Source of the DNA: Eremophila alpestris peregrina
Lineage: Eukaryota > Chordata > Aves > Passeriformes > Alaudidae
Assembly (NCBI GenBank): GCA_009792885.1
Contig: WMCF01000009.1
Span: 1,217,054 to 1,281,053 of the forward strand
Direction of reading: 5' to 3'
DNA: 64,000 bases
The notes under the pieces are model-generated. The model made no database searches and was not told the DNA's origin. It was given only the letters and a program-made list of their open reading frames with translations. How positions within the stretch are numbered: position 1 is the first letter of the stretch; each line of letters begins with the position of its first letter. The translations under genes and the position numbers were made by a program. Positions 1 to 12,316 of this stretch are shown here, piece after piece.

Positions 1-2859
1 AGGGAACTATTTCAAGTTACATTCCCCCTTCCCTCCCTGCCCACATGTACTTGGCTACCAGTTTGGGACATAGGATCAGAGGGAGCTTCAGGCTTTAGAA
101 TAACACAAAATTAACAGACCTTCACTGCTCTTCCCCCTGCTCAGCAGATTTGGCTCTTGGTGTTCACCTACATCTTAGAGACCTCCTACCTATTCTTCAT
201 GTCCTCATTGCAGGCTTTGAAGGCTCCAGCCCAGCAGCCAGGACCCAAATCCCTGCAGCATGCAGCTCCTGGGGTGAGCACTAGCTGCTGGATGAAATGG
301 CTCTGTGCAGCTGCAGACTGTGTTGGTGTCTCTTGCCTTCCCATAAGACTGACATTTCCTCATGCTTGATACAACAGCTTTGCTGCCTGCCTTAGTTGTG
401 TGTCTCCCTTCTTCTGCAGCAGATCCTGCAGTTAAGCTCATTTTCTTCCTTTATCCCCCTCATCCAAGAAATAACCCAAGATTTTGCTGTAGCACTGGAC
501 AAAAGCAAGTAGGAGCAGCAAGAAGGGGCACAGATGGGGCTTCAGTCTTAAGTGGTCAGATTCAAGGCTACAACCAAAACAGTGACTGGGGGGGAGAACA
601 GAGGCAATCCAGTAGTGTACTCGTACAAGTAGCAAAGAAGTAAGTTTGTGTCAGGAGCAGCCCCCCAACAGACTGTTCATTGGAGACAAAGCCCAAGAGC
701 CAGTTCCCCCTTGGCTAGCAAAGGAGACAAAATTCCCACACGCCTAAGCACAACTGTGAGCAGAGATGTGCTGACTACCATTGCATTATGGCATCAATAG
801 GACTGGAACTAGCCAGACCCTTGGAAATAATCACATTTTGTTTCCCTCCCTCCCTCCACAAAAGAGTCAGTTGCATAAAGTTAGGTCAACATGTGGTACG
901 CATATGATTCCAATGTAACATTTCCTGGCAACCAGCAGCGTGCCCAGAGGAGGATCTGCACTGCTGATAATGCCGATTTTTACCATGGCCATCATAAAAG
1001 AGAAAAGTCTGCTAATCTCCTGAGACATAAGAAGCAAGCCCCATTCCACTTACTAGCTTTCCACTGGTTTTACTGCAGGTTTTTTTTTTGCTTGGTTGGG
1101 GGGGTGGGTGTTATTTAAGGGAGCAAAGCCTAATACATACACAGAGGTGTCTGACAGCAACTACTTTCAGAAAGTCAAACAATCTAAAATTAATAATGAG
1201 CAGATTTCGTTTCTCAATTCCAAATCTAAAAAAACTTCCAAGAATGGACAAAGATAATCGAAGAATGGGAAGCAGCTTCCAAAAACAGCTAAGCAGGTTC
1301 TACCTCTTCAACATGAAAAAAGGAAAGGCTAAGGAATAAAAGTCATTAAAACAATAAGAAAAATGGAGAGGGAGAAAAGGTTAACAGAGTTATTTCTATT
1401 CACTCTTCCTTTCAGTACAGGAGCTGGGAGATAGGTAGAAGTTCAAAGCAGGTGGAATGAGATGGTTTTTCCTTCAACATGCCCTAAGACCATGCCACTT
1501 CATTGCAGTATATTGTGGATGGCAGGAGTTTGCATGACTCAAGAACATGCTTACCAGAAACTCTAGATTAATTTCTCAAATACAAACTCACTGGGTTTAG
1601 GTCAGTAGGTTTCAGGGCTGCAAAACATCAAAAGCCAGTAGACTGCTCTGGTGAGCTATCACTATGTCCCTGCCCTTATTCCTGTACCCCTCCCAAGGCA
1701 CAGCAAAGGTGGGTTACATGACTGTGCGTTAATCTCTCTTCTGACCCAATGCTGCTGGTTTCATGTTCTTTATGCATAAACTGAGTACAGAGGATTAAGA
1801 ATCATTAAGGCCACTTGAAGTTAACATTTTTTCTATTCCTTTGGCTACTATGAAGAAGAGCTCAAAGTTTCTCATACTATTGTCTGAGGAACAACTCATA
1901 TGCATTTCTTTCAATTCTTTTTCAAATTACACAGCAGGTAAGTCTAAAGAACAATCCCTGCTTGTGGCCTCTTCTTTCAAGGCAGGTAACTGAAATTAGT
2001 TCAGAACTTCTGTAAGAGCAGGACAGAAGTAACTATTTTCTTAATCACACCAATTTTATAACATTTGAAGTGCATTTTTATAAAAGCCCATAGCTTTACC
2101 AGCAGCTTCACACATGCCAACAGAAAAGCTATGGATATCTAATTTCTTCAGGAGTTTTTGGTCTGCACTCCCAGTATCTAATACCAGCACTTGAGCAGAA
2201 GACCCCACGCCAGGAACTACTGGTTCCTTATTTGACAAAGAGAAACCTAAGTGAGTAATATTTGGATATCAGGCAGCATGAATAATTAATTAGGAGACAG
2301 TAAATTCCCATGAGAAAAACAGAGAAAATCTATGTCAATAGCTTTGACAGGGATAAGTACTTTTCTTTAAAATGTATATTACTTTGTGGACCAAAAACAT
2401 ACTTTGGGACTTTTGCTATGAGGTTGCAAGCTCCAGAACCCACAATTTTTACCAAGTAGACCCTCAGCAGTTTGGGGTTTATGCTACTGGAGCATCAGTG
2501 GCAAACAAGATCATGCAATTACATGTGAAATGAGGCTCCTCTCAGCAGTGTGTTGGTGTTACTTACTTGGTTTCTGGGCTGTCCCACTTAAGGGTGGTTT
2601 GAGCAGTGGCTTAATTTATCATTGTGTTTAAGGAAATTAATCCAGCAATGGCATACAACCTCTAAGATCTATCTGCAGAGATGCAACACCATTCCCAGGC
2701 AGGTTTCCCTGCAATGTACACAGGTGATAGACTTGCAGAAATTCCACATCCAGCCTAAGTTCCAGTAATGGTGCTATACTGAATAACATTTGGGCTCAGA
2801 TGATGGTACCCTACCTGGCCACTTTCTACTTGGAAAGCAGAAAACAAGTGTCTGTGACC

Positions 2860-3453
2860 TGCCAGCAAAGAAGGTCAACAACAATCTGTATGAACAGGAA
2901 CACAGGCAATGGATGGAGGAAAGTTAATGAATACTGAGTAAAAGGGGATAACCAATCACATGCAAATGCTCCATCCAGTTTTGGGACCTGCAGTACAAGA
3001 CACCCATTGGGAACCTGGAATGAATTCAGTGAACAGCCATCAAGATGACTGGACACTGGAACACCTCTACAGTGAGGAAAATGGGCATGTTGAGCCCCAA
3101 AAATGGACAGCTTTGGGGGGAGCATAGCAGCAGCCTGCTCCAGAGGTCACTGAGAAGACAGACCCAAGCTCTTCACAGAGGTGGAGGGTGGGAGAACAGG
3201 AGACACCAGGCTTAAGCTGACACAACAGATGTCCTCACCAGGTATAAGGAAAACAATTCTCACCAAAAGGATAATTAATCCTTAGAAGTGGCCACCCAGA
3301 GAGGTTGTGTGAACTGCATTTCTAGAGATCTCCTCGACAGGACAAAAACCTTAAACAATGTGTCTTGAATTCAATACAGAGTGGTGATTTGAGCAGAAAG
3401 TTGGGCTGTAGACCTCCTGAGACCCCTGCCAGCCTGAATGGTTTTGTAATTCT
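2860..3453 (+). mobile_element. Decayed CR1 LINE fragment (3' part)
   Basis: The plus strand shows an eroded but ordered match to the 3' half of an avian CR1. It starts with AAGGTCAACA(G/A)CAATCTG-like sequence, then a remnant of the QFW block (CCAGTTTTGGGACCTGCAGTACAAGA), the CCATCAAGATGACTGG block, and the CCCAGAGAGGTTGTG block near 3297. It ends with the GACCTCCTGAGACCCCTGCC and CAGCCTGAATGGTTTTGTAATTCT terminus. There is no intact frame. CR1 is the dominant non-LTR retrotransposon of birds, and this is an old 5'-truncated copy. Boundaries are approximate. Confidence 0.8.
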
Positions 3454-4352
3454 CAGAACAAACATGTTGCAATGCTGGATAAAGTGGTTGTATCATTATT
3501 AAAGTGACTCCTTAAGTCACTCCTTATAGCTAAGGAGTTCAACACCTTGACAGCTGAGTCCTTGAACAAACGTCTTCACCAACACCTTTCTAGAACTGCA
3601 AACAAAAAGTAAGGATTGGTGGCTGGTTTCCCAAAAAGCTTTGAACCAAGACAATTTTGTATGTCTGTTAAGATTTCTCAAGTTTTGGAGTCACTGTTAG
3701 TGACAGGATAAACAAGTAACTATTATTCTAGGCTTGTGAGCAACACATTGTTTTAACAGTGCCAAGCAACCCTATGGTGACAATGCCAAAATTCTTGAAC
3801 ACTAACAGCTGTTTTAGGTATTAGAACAGTTCTGAAAAGCTAAAGAGATTACAGGTTGTGGTTTCCTTTATCACAGAAGACTAAAAACCAGAAATGAAAA
3901 CAGACTTTTTCCTCATCTCAGTCACAGAACAATGGAGCAAATTTGGATGGGGGAGAGTTTTTGGTCAAACAGTTGCACTGAAACAAATCTGCCTTTTTCT
4001 ATAACCTTCACTTGGCTATTTATACCACTGAATTCTGAAAGGGAAGTAAGACACAGGGCTATGAATGCAGCCTCAAATATTATGCACATATTAGCTGGAA
4101 TGGCCACATTTAACACTTAAAACTCACCAGTTTGCTGTGTTTTGACCATTAGACCTTCACAGCAAAAAGCAGCTTACACTCTAACAGAGATATGTAGACA
4201 ACTTAATCACAAAGCTGTGTGGTTCAGACCAGGCAACAGATTAAAAGTCTCAGGTCCAAGTGGAAGCTTTTCTCCACTCCTTGTCCCCTCCACAGCATCT
4301 CACAATGATGCCTTAAGTTTTCTTGTTTTTCAGATTATGTGTTCCCTCAGGG

Positions 4353-4730
4353 TGTAGTTCTGAGCCTCATATTAAGTGCCAGTGAGCTCTCTTCACAGAG
4401 TAGGGAGACAAAACAAATCCTTTCCCTGCTGAAGACCAAGGACAACTTTCAGGCCCCAAAGCACAAACAAGGGAGAAACAAGAAGGATGAGACCTCACAG
4501 CCTGAAGCTGTGACAATTAAACCTTTAATTTACAAATGGACCAAAACTTATAAAAGTGTAAGACCTCATGACCAGTCATCCATTTTGTGACCATTCTTAG
4601 TCCACCTTGGGTGCAGCCCTGGCCAGGCTCTTGTCCTGCCCAAGGTGTACCCTAGAGGCCTTTCAATAAATATCTGCCTTATTCTCTAGCTCTGTCCAGT
4701 CTGTTTCAGGTCAGCCTTCCCAAGGCATCA
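4353..4730 (+). mobile_element. LTR (probable solo, avian endogenous retrovirus)
   Basis: This segment has LTR organisation on the plus strand. A TATA box (TATAAAAG) lies at 4549-4556, a polyadenylation signal AATAAA at 4665-4670 about 115 bp later, then a pyrimidine-rich stretch, and a terminus ending in CA at 4730. The U3-like part and the TCTCTAGCTCTGTCCAGTCT segment resemble LTRs common in songbird genomes. No gag, pol or env remnant was seen next to it, so it is probably a solo LTR. The left boundary (TG at 4353) is an estimate, and family assignment rests on memory. Confidence 0.6.
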
Positions 4731-7700
4731 GCAAACCTTGCTCCAAAGTCACTGCAACTTACTACTCAGGTTCCTTAAGATCATGGTCAAAAAGCTGAGA
4801 CACCTCACAGCATGGTTTAAAACTCCTTCAGCCAAATTTCTGGCCTTTGCCATATGAGTCCTGTGTCTGCCTGAACACCCACCCAACACCACATTTCCTG
4901 CAGCACAGCTCAAAATCTTCTACTTTGTCTTCTTTTGGCTTAATTACCTGAGTAAAAAGAGTAAAAAGAGCAACTTTCACACCCCTGAACTAGGTCAGTC
5001 AACCAGCTCTGATCCCTTGAGTCTTTTGATTTCTCTCAAACAGGGTTTTAACATTGTGTCTAGTTCCTCTCCTAGGAAGACCACCTTCTGTATCTTTTAG
5101 ATGCTTATTGCAACCTAGAGCCCTGACCTCACCTCTAATTCCCCTACCCATCATTTCAGCTCCTACAGTACAAGTTACCTAGAGAAACCTTTGTGTTAAC
5201 TAATGCAATGTGACTTTTCTAAGCCTACAACTATAATAGAGAAACAATGTAATACCTTCATTAGGGACCTACAGAGGGGCAGATGCTTGATAAAAGTATC
5301 ACTATCAACTGTTTCTAGTCTGACTGGTCTAAATGAAAAAATACTGTATCCCAAATCTCAAAGAAAATTAACTTCCTTTGTTGGGTTTTTCCCCTTGCTT
5401 ATAACAGTTGTACGACAATTATCAGCAGTGCTGTAACCAACACATTTGTATGAAAAAAAAACCAAAGTGAGAAGCATTCTTATTGCATATTCATCCAAAG
5501 ACCTCCACTCCCACATTGTATTTTAAACACCTGCAAGTGGTGTTGATTACCTCACATATACCTGTAAATATCACCCCCTATAATTAAGCCAGACAATTAA
5601 AATCCCAGTGTTCATCTGAAGTGCAAAACCGGATGGTCTGCCATGGTCACTTTGATATATCAGATTGCCTCACCTGCAGCTAAGCCCAGCCAGATAATGG
5701 GAAATACATGCAGATCAGGAAAAGCAGTTACTTCAGTGTGTGTGTGCCAGGTCAGATAACAAAGGAAACATGATCAGCCTCTCTTTTTGCCAGAAGAGGA
5801 GCAAAGGCAGCCCCCCATGCCCGCCTTGCTATCGATCCAAGTCCAGGAGGAAGCAGTGCCTTTCTGAGGTTCTGCATTGCCCCAGAAGCTACTCTGCCCT
5901 CTATCCTGTAGTTAGGAACCTAGTGAAGCATGTGTTCAAGATCGACATTTTGTTTGATGTACATAATTCTTGATAAATCTCTCCAGTTTCTCATTATAAC
6001 AGAGTTAATTGGGGGAAGGAAGGGAATCTCTCTTCCAAAGACTTTGTCCCTCACCACAAACTCATAAGGCAAACATGACACCAGTACAACAGCAGGTGAG
6101 GAGCTGACCTTGAGATCCCTGTCAGGTAACAGTCTTTACTGTCAAACTAAAAGGCTCAGTTTCACAGGGTTTGCAAGGACTACACCATCTAGTGCTGCAT
6201 CAGATTTCTGTTCCCCAAATTTGAAGATGGCACAAAGTTGAAATGGAGTGAGACTATACCTGGGGACAAGAGCTCAAAGCAATCCTAAGCTACAGAAATT
6301 ACTCTGGAGAAGCCTCATGGGACATTCCCAGGCAAAGAGACTTCACAACAATCAATAGCCTAGAAATAAGACTCTTGAGAAGTGATTGAAAGAACTTAAA
6401 CTCCCTCCTTAACCCTCTCAAAGCATCATAGGTCTTCCAATATGTAAAAGATTGCTGCAGAGAGCAGAATAACATGTTCTCCATTCATCTGCTGAGTAGG
6501 ACAAGTAGTAATTGACAAGAAATACAGCTTAGTGCCTGATGTGGCACACTGTTTTCTGTTTCCTTCTCAAAGATCCCTACCAGTGATTCCCAGACCCAGC
6601 AGCAGCAGATTTGTGCATGCTTAGTGTTCTGCTAGCATTTTTACAGCTAAACATTATTTTTATAGCACCACATTAAGTTAGGATTCTTGGAGGAAGCTTG
6701 AGGTGAGAGACCATATTTCAATGTATTTTATGCATCTGTTGAGTCACCTTACTTCTAGAATTCTTTTCGTTGTACTTACAGCTCATTCCTGCATCTCCTC
6801 TTTATGTCTTGATTTTATGAGAAATCTCTACTCTATATAATTGTAACTTATTCTTAATTGCTATAGTTTCACTGGTTTTCTTTTCCTAAAACCCAGAAGA
6901 TCCCTACCTGTCCTCTTCATATCCTCAATATTCTAAAATAGGCTGCATCTTAAGCAGGTACCATTCATCAAGATTAGTTTTTACACTGCATCTCTGAAGA
7001 ACAAACAATCCACCCCACAGAGCTTGGCTGCCTTATTCAAAGCAGTGATACAAGCTACTGCAGATCCTCAGGACAGTTACTCAGTGCACTATAAGACTTA
7101 AAAGCACTTGCCCAGTGAGAATCAGTCTCTATTCCTTTAATGATACCGTAAGTTGTCTTACAAAATATGTAGAGAGGTTTGAGCCATCTCCACCTTCCTG
7201 GCACCATCAGAAATCTCAGTGCAGAACCCACACTCAGTTTGCGGCTCCAGAAATCCTTTTCCATTACTACTTCTGCTTGGGAAGTCTGAAACATTGGAGG
7301 TCTCGACACAACTATGAGACTTCATTTTTCATTTCCATGAAAAAGTGAGGAAAAGCAACCCCTACTAAACCCCTATTTAGTAACATTCTTTTGCCTTCAG
7401 AAGAGCTAAATCAGACCTTCCTTCCCACACATTTCTGTCCCTGAAAGCAACCTGCAAGTCTCACAGCAGAGCTAGGAATACACATTCACAGCATTTTCCT
7501 TGCTTTCTTTGCTCACTCAACAGGTTCACACTTCACAGGCTCAGCTTTTAGTCTACCTTTTTTGTTACCAAGTTCATCAACACTATCTGTTTATCTGCTC
7601 CATCCAAACTGATAAGGAAATAAGCCCACAGAAGATAAGTGGGAACTCTTCAACAGCTACCTTCCTGCTGAGCCAGCAAGTGCCATTTCTGGCACCATCT

Positions 7701-9916
7701 GTGTCCTGAAAGTCTGTTCTCTAGTGTTTTATTCACTAAACATGGAAAAAAATATTTGGAAAGAAAATCTCTTGAAGCATCTTCTACACTCCAGGATACT
7801 AGTTTTAAAATATTTTAAAAGAAAAATAAAATGGGTTGGCATTGCACACTTCCTTCTCAAAACTCTATTCAAATCCCCATTGTTACACCGGACACAAACT
7901 CTAGGTACTTCAGTTTTAAATCACCATACCTAGATCTCCTTCCAGAGGGCCTGTAATTTCATCTTGCAAATACACCTCCAGTGCAGAATACACCCAAGCT
8001 AAGAGAGAGAGAACTTGCCATTACAAATTAGGAGTCAAATCAGTGTACTACAGACTGCAGTTAAGGAAAGAGTCAGAAGAGATCTATTTGCTTTATTGAA
8101 GAAACCACAGAGCCAGGGTGCTTGTTTCCAATAAGTAAGAGATGAGACTGGTGTATGTGGAGAATGGGAAACAAGGGTGTTCCAAATCCTTCACTAGTCA
8201 TGATTCTTAGCATCAGTCTGGGCTTTGAAATTCAAGAGTGAGGACAGAAAAGGGGAAGAGCACTACTGCTACATACTACACTACTGCTACCCACATATCA
8301 CTAAAAATAATGCACTAACTCAGAGTTTGCTTCACAAAACAGACTTTGTAACAAGATAACATCATCTATTTGAACAATAAAATCTGATCATGCATGAGTT
8401 CTCCAAATTACAAATTACGGATACAATAATCTCTCTAGGCAAATTATGTGTAAGCAGCAGAAAAGGAAGACTATGCATGTGTCCATGGAACTGGTCACTG
8501 ATCCAGAATCCTCAGACACAGTCCAGTGAGGGCAGGGGCAAGACAGAAATGAACTCATGGATGAGTAGAAAACATGATCCTGGCTAAACCACTACCAGCC
8601 CAGACTCCAGCTGCAGTCTGAGGCAACTCCTAAATTTTCTTAGTTCATATAGAGATGCTGTCTTCCCTCTATCTCCAGTTTCTTCTAGCTGGGCAAGGAG
8701 CACAAGAGTACCCAACCCACACAGACAGAAACCTGCACAACCTTGCCAAAAATCTTGTGACGTTCAAATTAATTACCAGACAAGTTTTGTACCAACTTAA
8801 CCTTGAATGCCTTGGAATAAATTAGAATTTTATCTTTTACAGCTGTACTTTTCAAGTGAGCTCTTCAGAATAGCAACCTTAGGGTTTTGTTTCAAAGTAG
8901 TAACTCAGCAGATTATATAGCAGTTCATTATCTGCCTTTTCCTCCACCACTTAGCTCTGAATATGGTCTAAAAGGGTTATCTTACCTTTTTTGCTTATAC
9001 CATAATGGTCTGATAAGTGCATAGTGAGGTCTTACATAACAAAGAGGAAACAACTACAAGCCCAATTGCTATGGGTGGCTTTAAAGCATCAGCATTTTAA
9101 TCAGTAATGCCAACCTATGAGAAGGAGAACACTAATGGGAATATTTTTGTCAAAAGAGGCAGCCAGAAAAGCAAATAGTTAATCTGAATTTCTGTACTTG
9201 GTTGCTGAAAGGTCTTGCCAATAAATGCCTGTTACTCTCTGGCCTTTTATACTCACTGATTCCCAATCTATAGAGAACAACTGTGGGCCAAGTGTCTTAC
9301 CACAGGTTTTCAGGACACCCAGTTACATCCAAGGGGATGTCAAAATTTCCTTATCACTAAAGGTCAGTGTTCTAAAGGCACTAGATTTTACTAAACAGAC
9401 ACACATATCTCTTAGAAAGGTAAGAGGGTACACCAGTGGAACAGTTTCTAGGTTTCCACCAGAAACTGATTTACTCCAGCATTCCACCAATCTCAAAAGC
9501 CAGCTTCTACCTACATGGGGAACAAAGGATCTATAGCAACAGTGGGGCACCACCCTCAGGTGATGGATCTCAAAACATTCTCAATTCAAAATAACCCTCA
9601 ATATTCCTTGAAAACTTTTCTCCTTTTGGAAACCAGGAGGTAAAATTCCTCTGTGGTGCTCAGAAGTGGGAGCTACTACCAAACTCTGTTGCAGGTGAGC
9701 TGTATTTGAGAAGGTTCCTTAGGAGAGGGCCCTGTGGCTGCTTGGTTGTAAGCCAAGGGCCATCTCTGTGCCCAGAGATGCTCTCTGGGTCCCAGTGCCA
9801 GGTGGCCCAAGGCATACAGGTACCACTGTGTGACACCCAGGCAACAACAGCTGTGGAGCACTGAACTAGAGGCAAGCACTGACTCCTAGGGGCACTCACA
9901 AGAGCTTTATAAAGAG

Positions 9917-9917
9917 T

Positions 9918-9954
<37 letters not shown>
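9917..9954. repeat. T8-A30 homopolymer tract
   Basis: Eight T are followed by thirty A in intron 3. No retroelement body was recognised on either side, so I call it a simple repeat. Confidence 0.9.
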
Positions 9955-9956
<2 letters not shown>

Positions 9957-12267
9957 AAAACCATGACAGTTACTACAGATTTTGCAAAGAATGGCACTCT
10001 AACCTTCCTAATAGTGCCCATACTAGGGGAAAAGCAGTTCACAAGAACATTAATCTGCTGTTCTTTTCACATCTCCTATGTCACAGAAAAAAGGAAAGGT
10101 GTGGCAGAGTACAAAGTGTGTTTTGTGTTTCAAAAGGGAACATACATGAGGGCTGGTAGCTGACTAACCTAGAGACCTCTTTCATCAGCTGTTTTGGTCT
10201 GGTTTTAAGGATTTCACACCTATTAGAAGTCAGTCTTGATTCAAGCAATTAACAAAGGGGTGATGAGGCAAGCAAATTGGCACAGAGGGACTATAAGACA
10301 CAATCTAAGTAAAATCACTCCAGCTGCTACACGTGCACACTCACATACCATCCACTCAGAAAATATTCTGCAAGAACATTGCTTTAATGTAAATACCTCT
10401 CTGAACATATACATTTCTACTCTCCTCACTAAGAAAGCTTTGTTTTAAGGGGGAATAATCAAAAACCTTCTTACAGAGTTCAAAGGAAATTTTTTCAAGG
10501 ATTTTAACATCAAAAATAGATATCAGAACCCAAGGTGAACTGACATAGGACAACTTCCTGATGAATTTAATCATCAGTCACAGTATTTTATCAACAGTGT
10601 TTTAAGGACACCCAAAGCTTACCTGTTTAAGTGCAGAGGTGCCATACCACCAGCACTTACAAAGAAAAACTTTAGGAAGTTAGTGGACAAAATGTACTTG
10701 GTAGGCAACCCTGATGTTGCAAGAGAATGCAAAAAACAGTATTGTAGAAATTTTGGGATCTATAAATTCTGTGCTCAAAGGGTCAGGCCTGTAAAAGTAA
10801 CTTGAGGACACATAGGAAAGGCTGAGATGATTTTAATAGGGACATTTTCAACTCTTCCTTGGGAACTTTAGGAAGACAAAGTGTTTTTTAAAAGATGGGA
10901 AGAGAAAACATCTGTCTGAGACCAGATGTCACCACAGAAATTGCAACAATGGAGAAGGATCATTTAAAAGTCAGAAAGCAGATGAGAAACAGGGTAGATA
11001 CCTGTAATATACAAGCAGTATTAGCTACTCGTGCAAGAAGTCATGAGCAGGTGAAAGCATTCCTAAGTACTCTGCTCAACAGCACTTTTGTTAAACATCT
11101 GTTTATTCACATCTGAGTTGTATGCCTCTGCTCTACACAAAATCCTCAGAGGAATTTTGTACCAAAAAATAAGTTAATCTTCAAATTAGTCAGCCTCAAC
11201 CATTTCTATTACTGTGTTTCCCAGAAGCTTAACATTAAAACAAAAAAAAAAGAAAGCAGTTATGAAATTGAAATAAGAGATATCAAGTGGATACTGTTAA
11301 GCTGATGTTTGCAAGGCTTGGGAAGTGCAGAGGAAAAGCTCACTTGGGCAGCAGGCACCAGAAAGGCAGGCTGGGACAATGAGAGGTGGTGTGATACCTT
11401 ACAGAGGCCCTGTGGTTAACAGCCTTGGTTCAACAGACCAATGCCTGCATTTCCCTCCAAAGCTAGGAGGCAATCAGGCAGTGCAAACAAAGAAGTAGCA
11501 GCAGATGCAAAGTCAGATCAAGGCAGACCAGACCTGCTGGAGAACAATGCTACTGAAAGCTTCATTCCCAAACCCACCACCCTCTAAATTCCCTCAGGCA
11601 AGAGGATCACTTACCACTAGTAAAACATGAAAAAACATTTTAAACATATACAAGGCAGAAAAACAGTAAAGAAAACAAATCTATCTGTTCTCACAGCTGG
11701 CCATCTACTGCAAAAATTAGAACTCTATTTGTGGAGTGTAAACAGCAAATATGTATTATACTGGTGAGAGCCAATAACCAGAATACTGTGAACAAACAAT
11801 TTGCCATATAATACCACAAATACAGAGGAGCAGGAAAAACAGACAAAAGCCCCCCAAAAACCCCACACCCACAGAAAGGACCAGAACTAAATTTCTGCTT
11901 CTGTAATGGTTTTTTAAATCAGAACTTTTATTAAGTTTGCTGAACTCATACGCCAAACACCAGCAAGGTCCAAAATGGATGAGCTTTCAGTCAAAGAGAG
12001 TGACTGCATCAGGAAGTCAGCATTCACCAAGGAATCCATTTTAACATTTTTTATGGTTAACTTGGAAAACAGAAATGAAGGCAGTTATCTGAATTGCTTA
12101 GAAGGCTCTATTGTTCCCTCTTCCAAAGGATTTTTCCCCAGAACAGAATGAGTGGTGTGTGCAAAGCAAGTGAAAGGTGGGGGAAGGGGAGAAGTCCTGT
12201 GGATAAAGAGAGACACAGAAACACAGTTTTTAAGCTAAGTTACAATTTTTTTAAAGTAACTTCCTAC

Positions 12268-12316
12268 CTCCCACTGCAAGTGAGGCGGGATATTCCTGAT
12301 CTGAAGCTTCCGACTC
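12268..12316 (-). CDS. IGF2BP3: IGF2BP3 coding exon 3 (start of RRM2)
   Basis: This 49-nt exon completes Arg79 and encodes residues 80-95 (SRKLQIRNIPPHLQWE), ending exactly on a codon boundary. LQIRNIPP at 83-90 is the first strand (RNP2 position) of RRM2 in IGF2BP proteins. The acceptor is TTTTTCTGCAG and the donor is GAG followed by GTAGGAAG. Exons 1, 2 and 3 (175, 61 and 49 nt) sum to 285 nt, or 95 complete codons. The family's next exon should begin with the VLDSLL segment. I searched positions 1-12267 for it on the minus strand and did not find it, so it should lie beyond the left edge. Confidence 0.96.

Larger units (their letters stand above)
1..12267 (-). other. IGF2BP3: IGF2BP3 intron 3 (partial, at least 12.3 kb)
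   Basis: This is the intron after exon 3 on the minus strand. It begins with GTAGGAAG and continues past the left edge of the window. Apart from an old CR1 fragment (about 2.86-3.45 kb), an LTR (about 4.35-4.73 kb) and a 30-nt A tract (9.93 kb), I see only AT-rich unique sequence. All open frames of 60-104 codons here lack family features. I looked at the candidate donor-like site near 10.62 kb and rejected it as exon 4, because the adjoining sequence does not encode the expected segment. Confidence 0.85.

Noticed and set aside
10600..10660. Donor-like CTTACCTG on the plus strand (minus-strand CAGGTAAG) as possible IGF2BP3 exon 4
   Set aside because: The adjoining minus-strand sequence does not encode the VLDSLL segment expected after residue 95.
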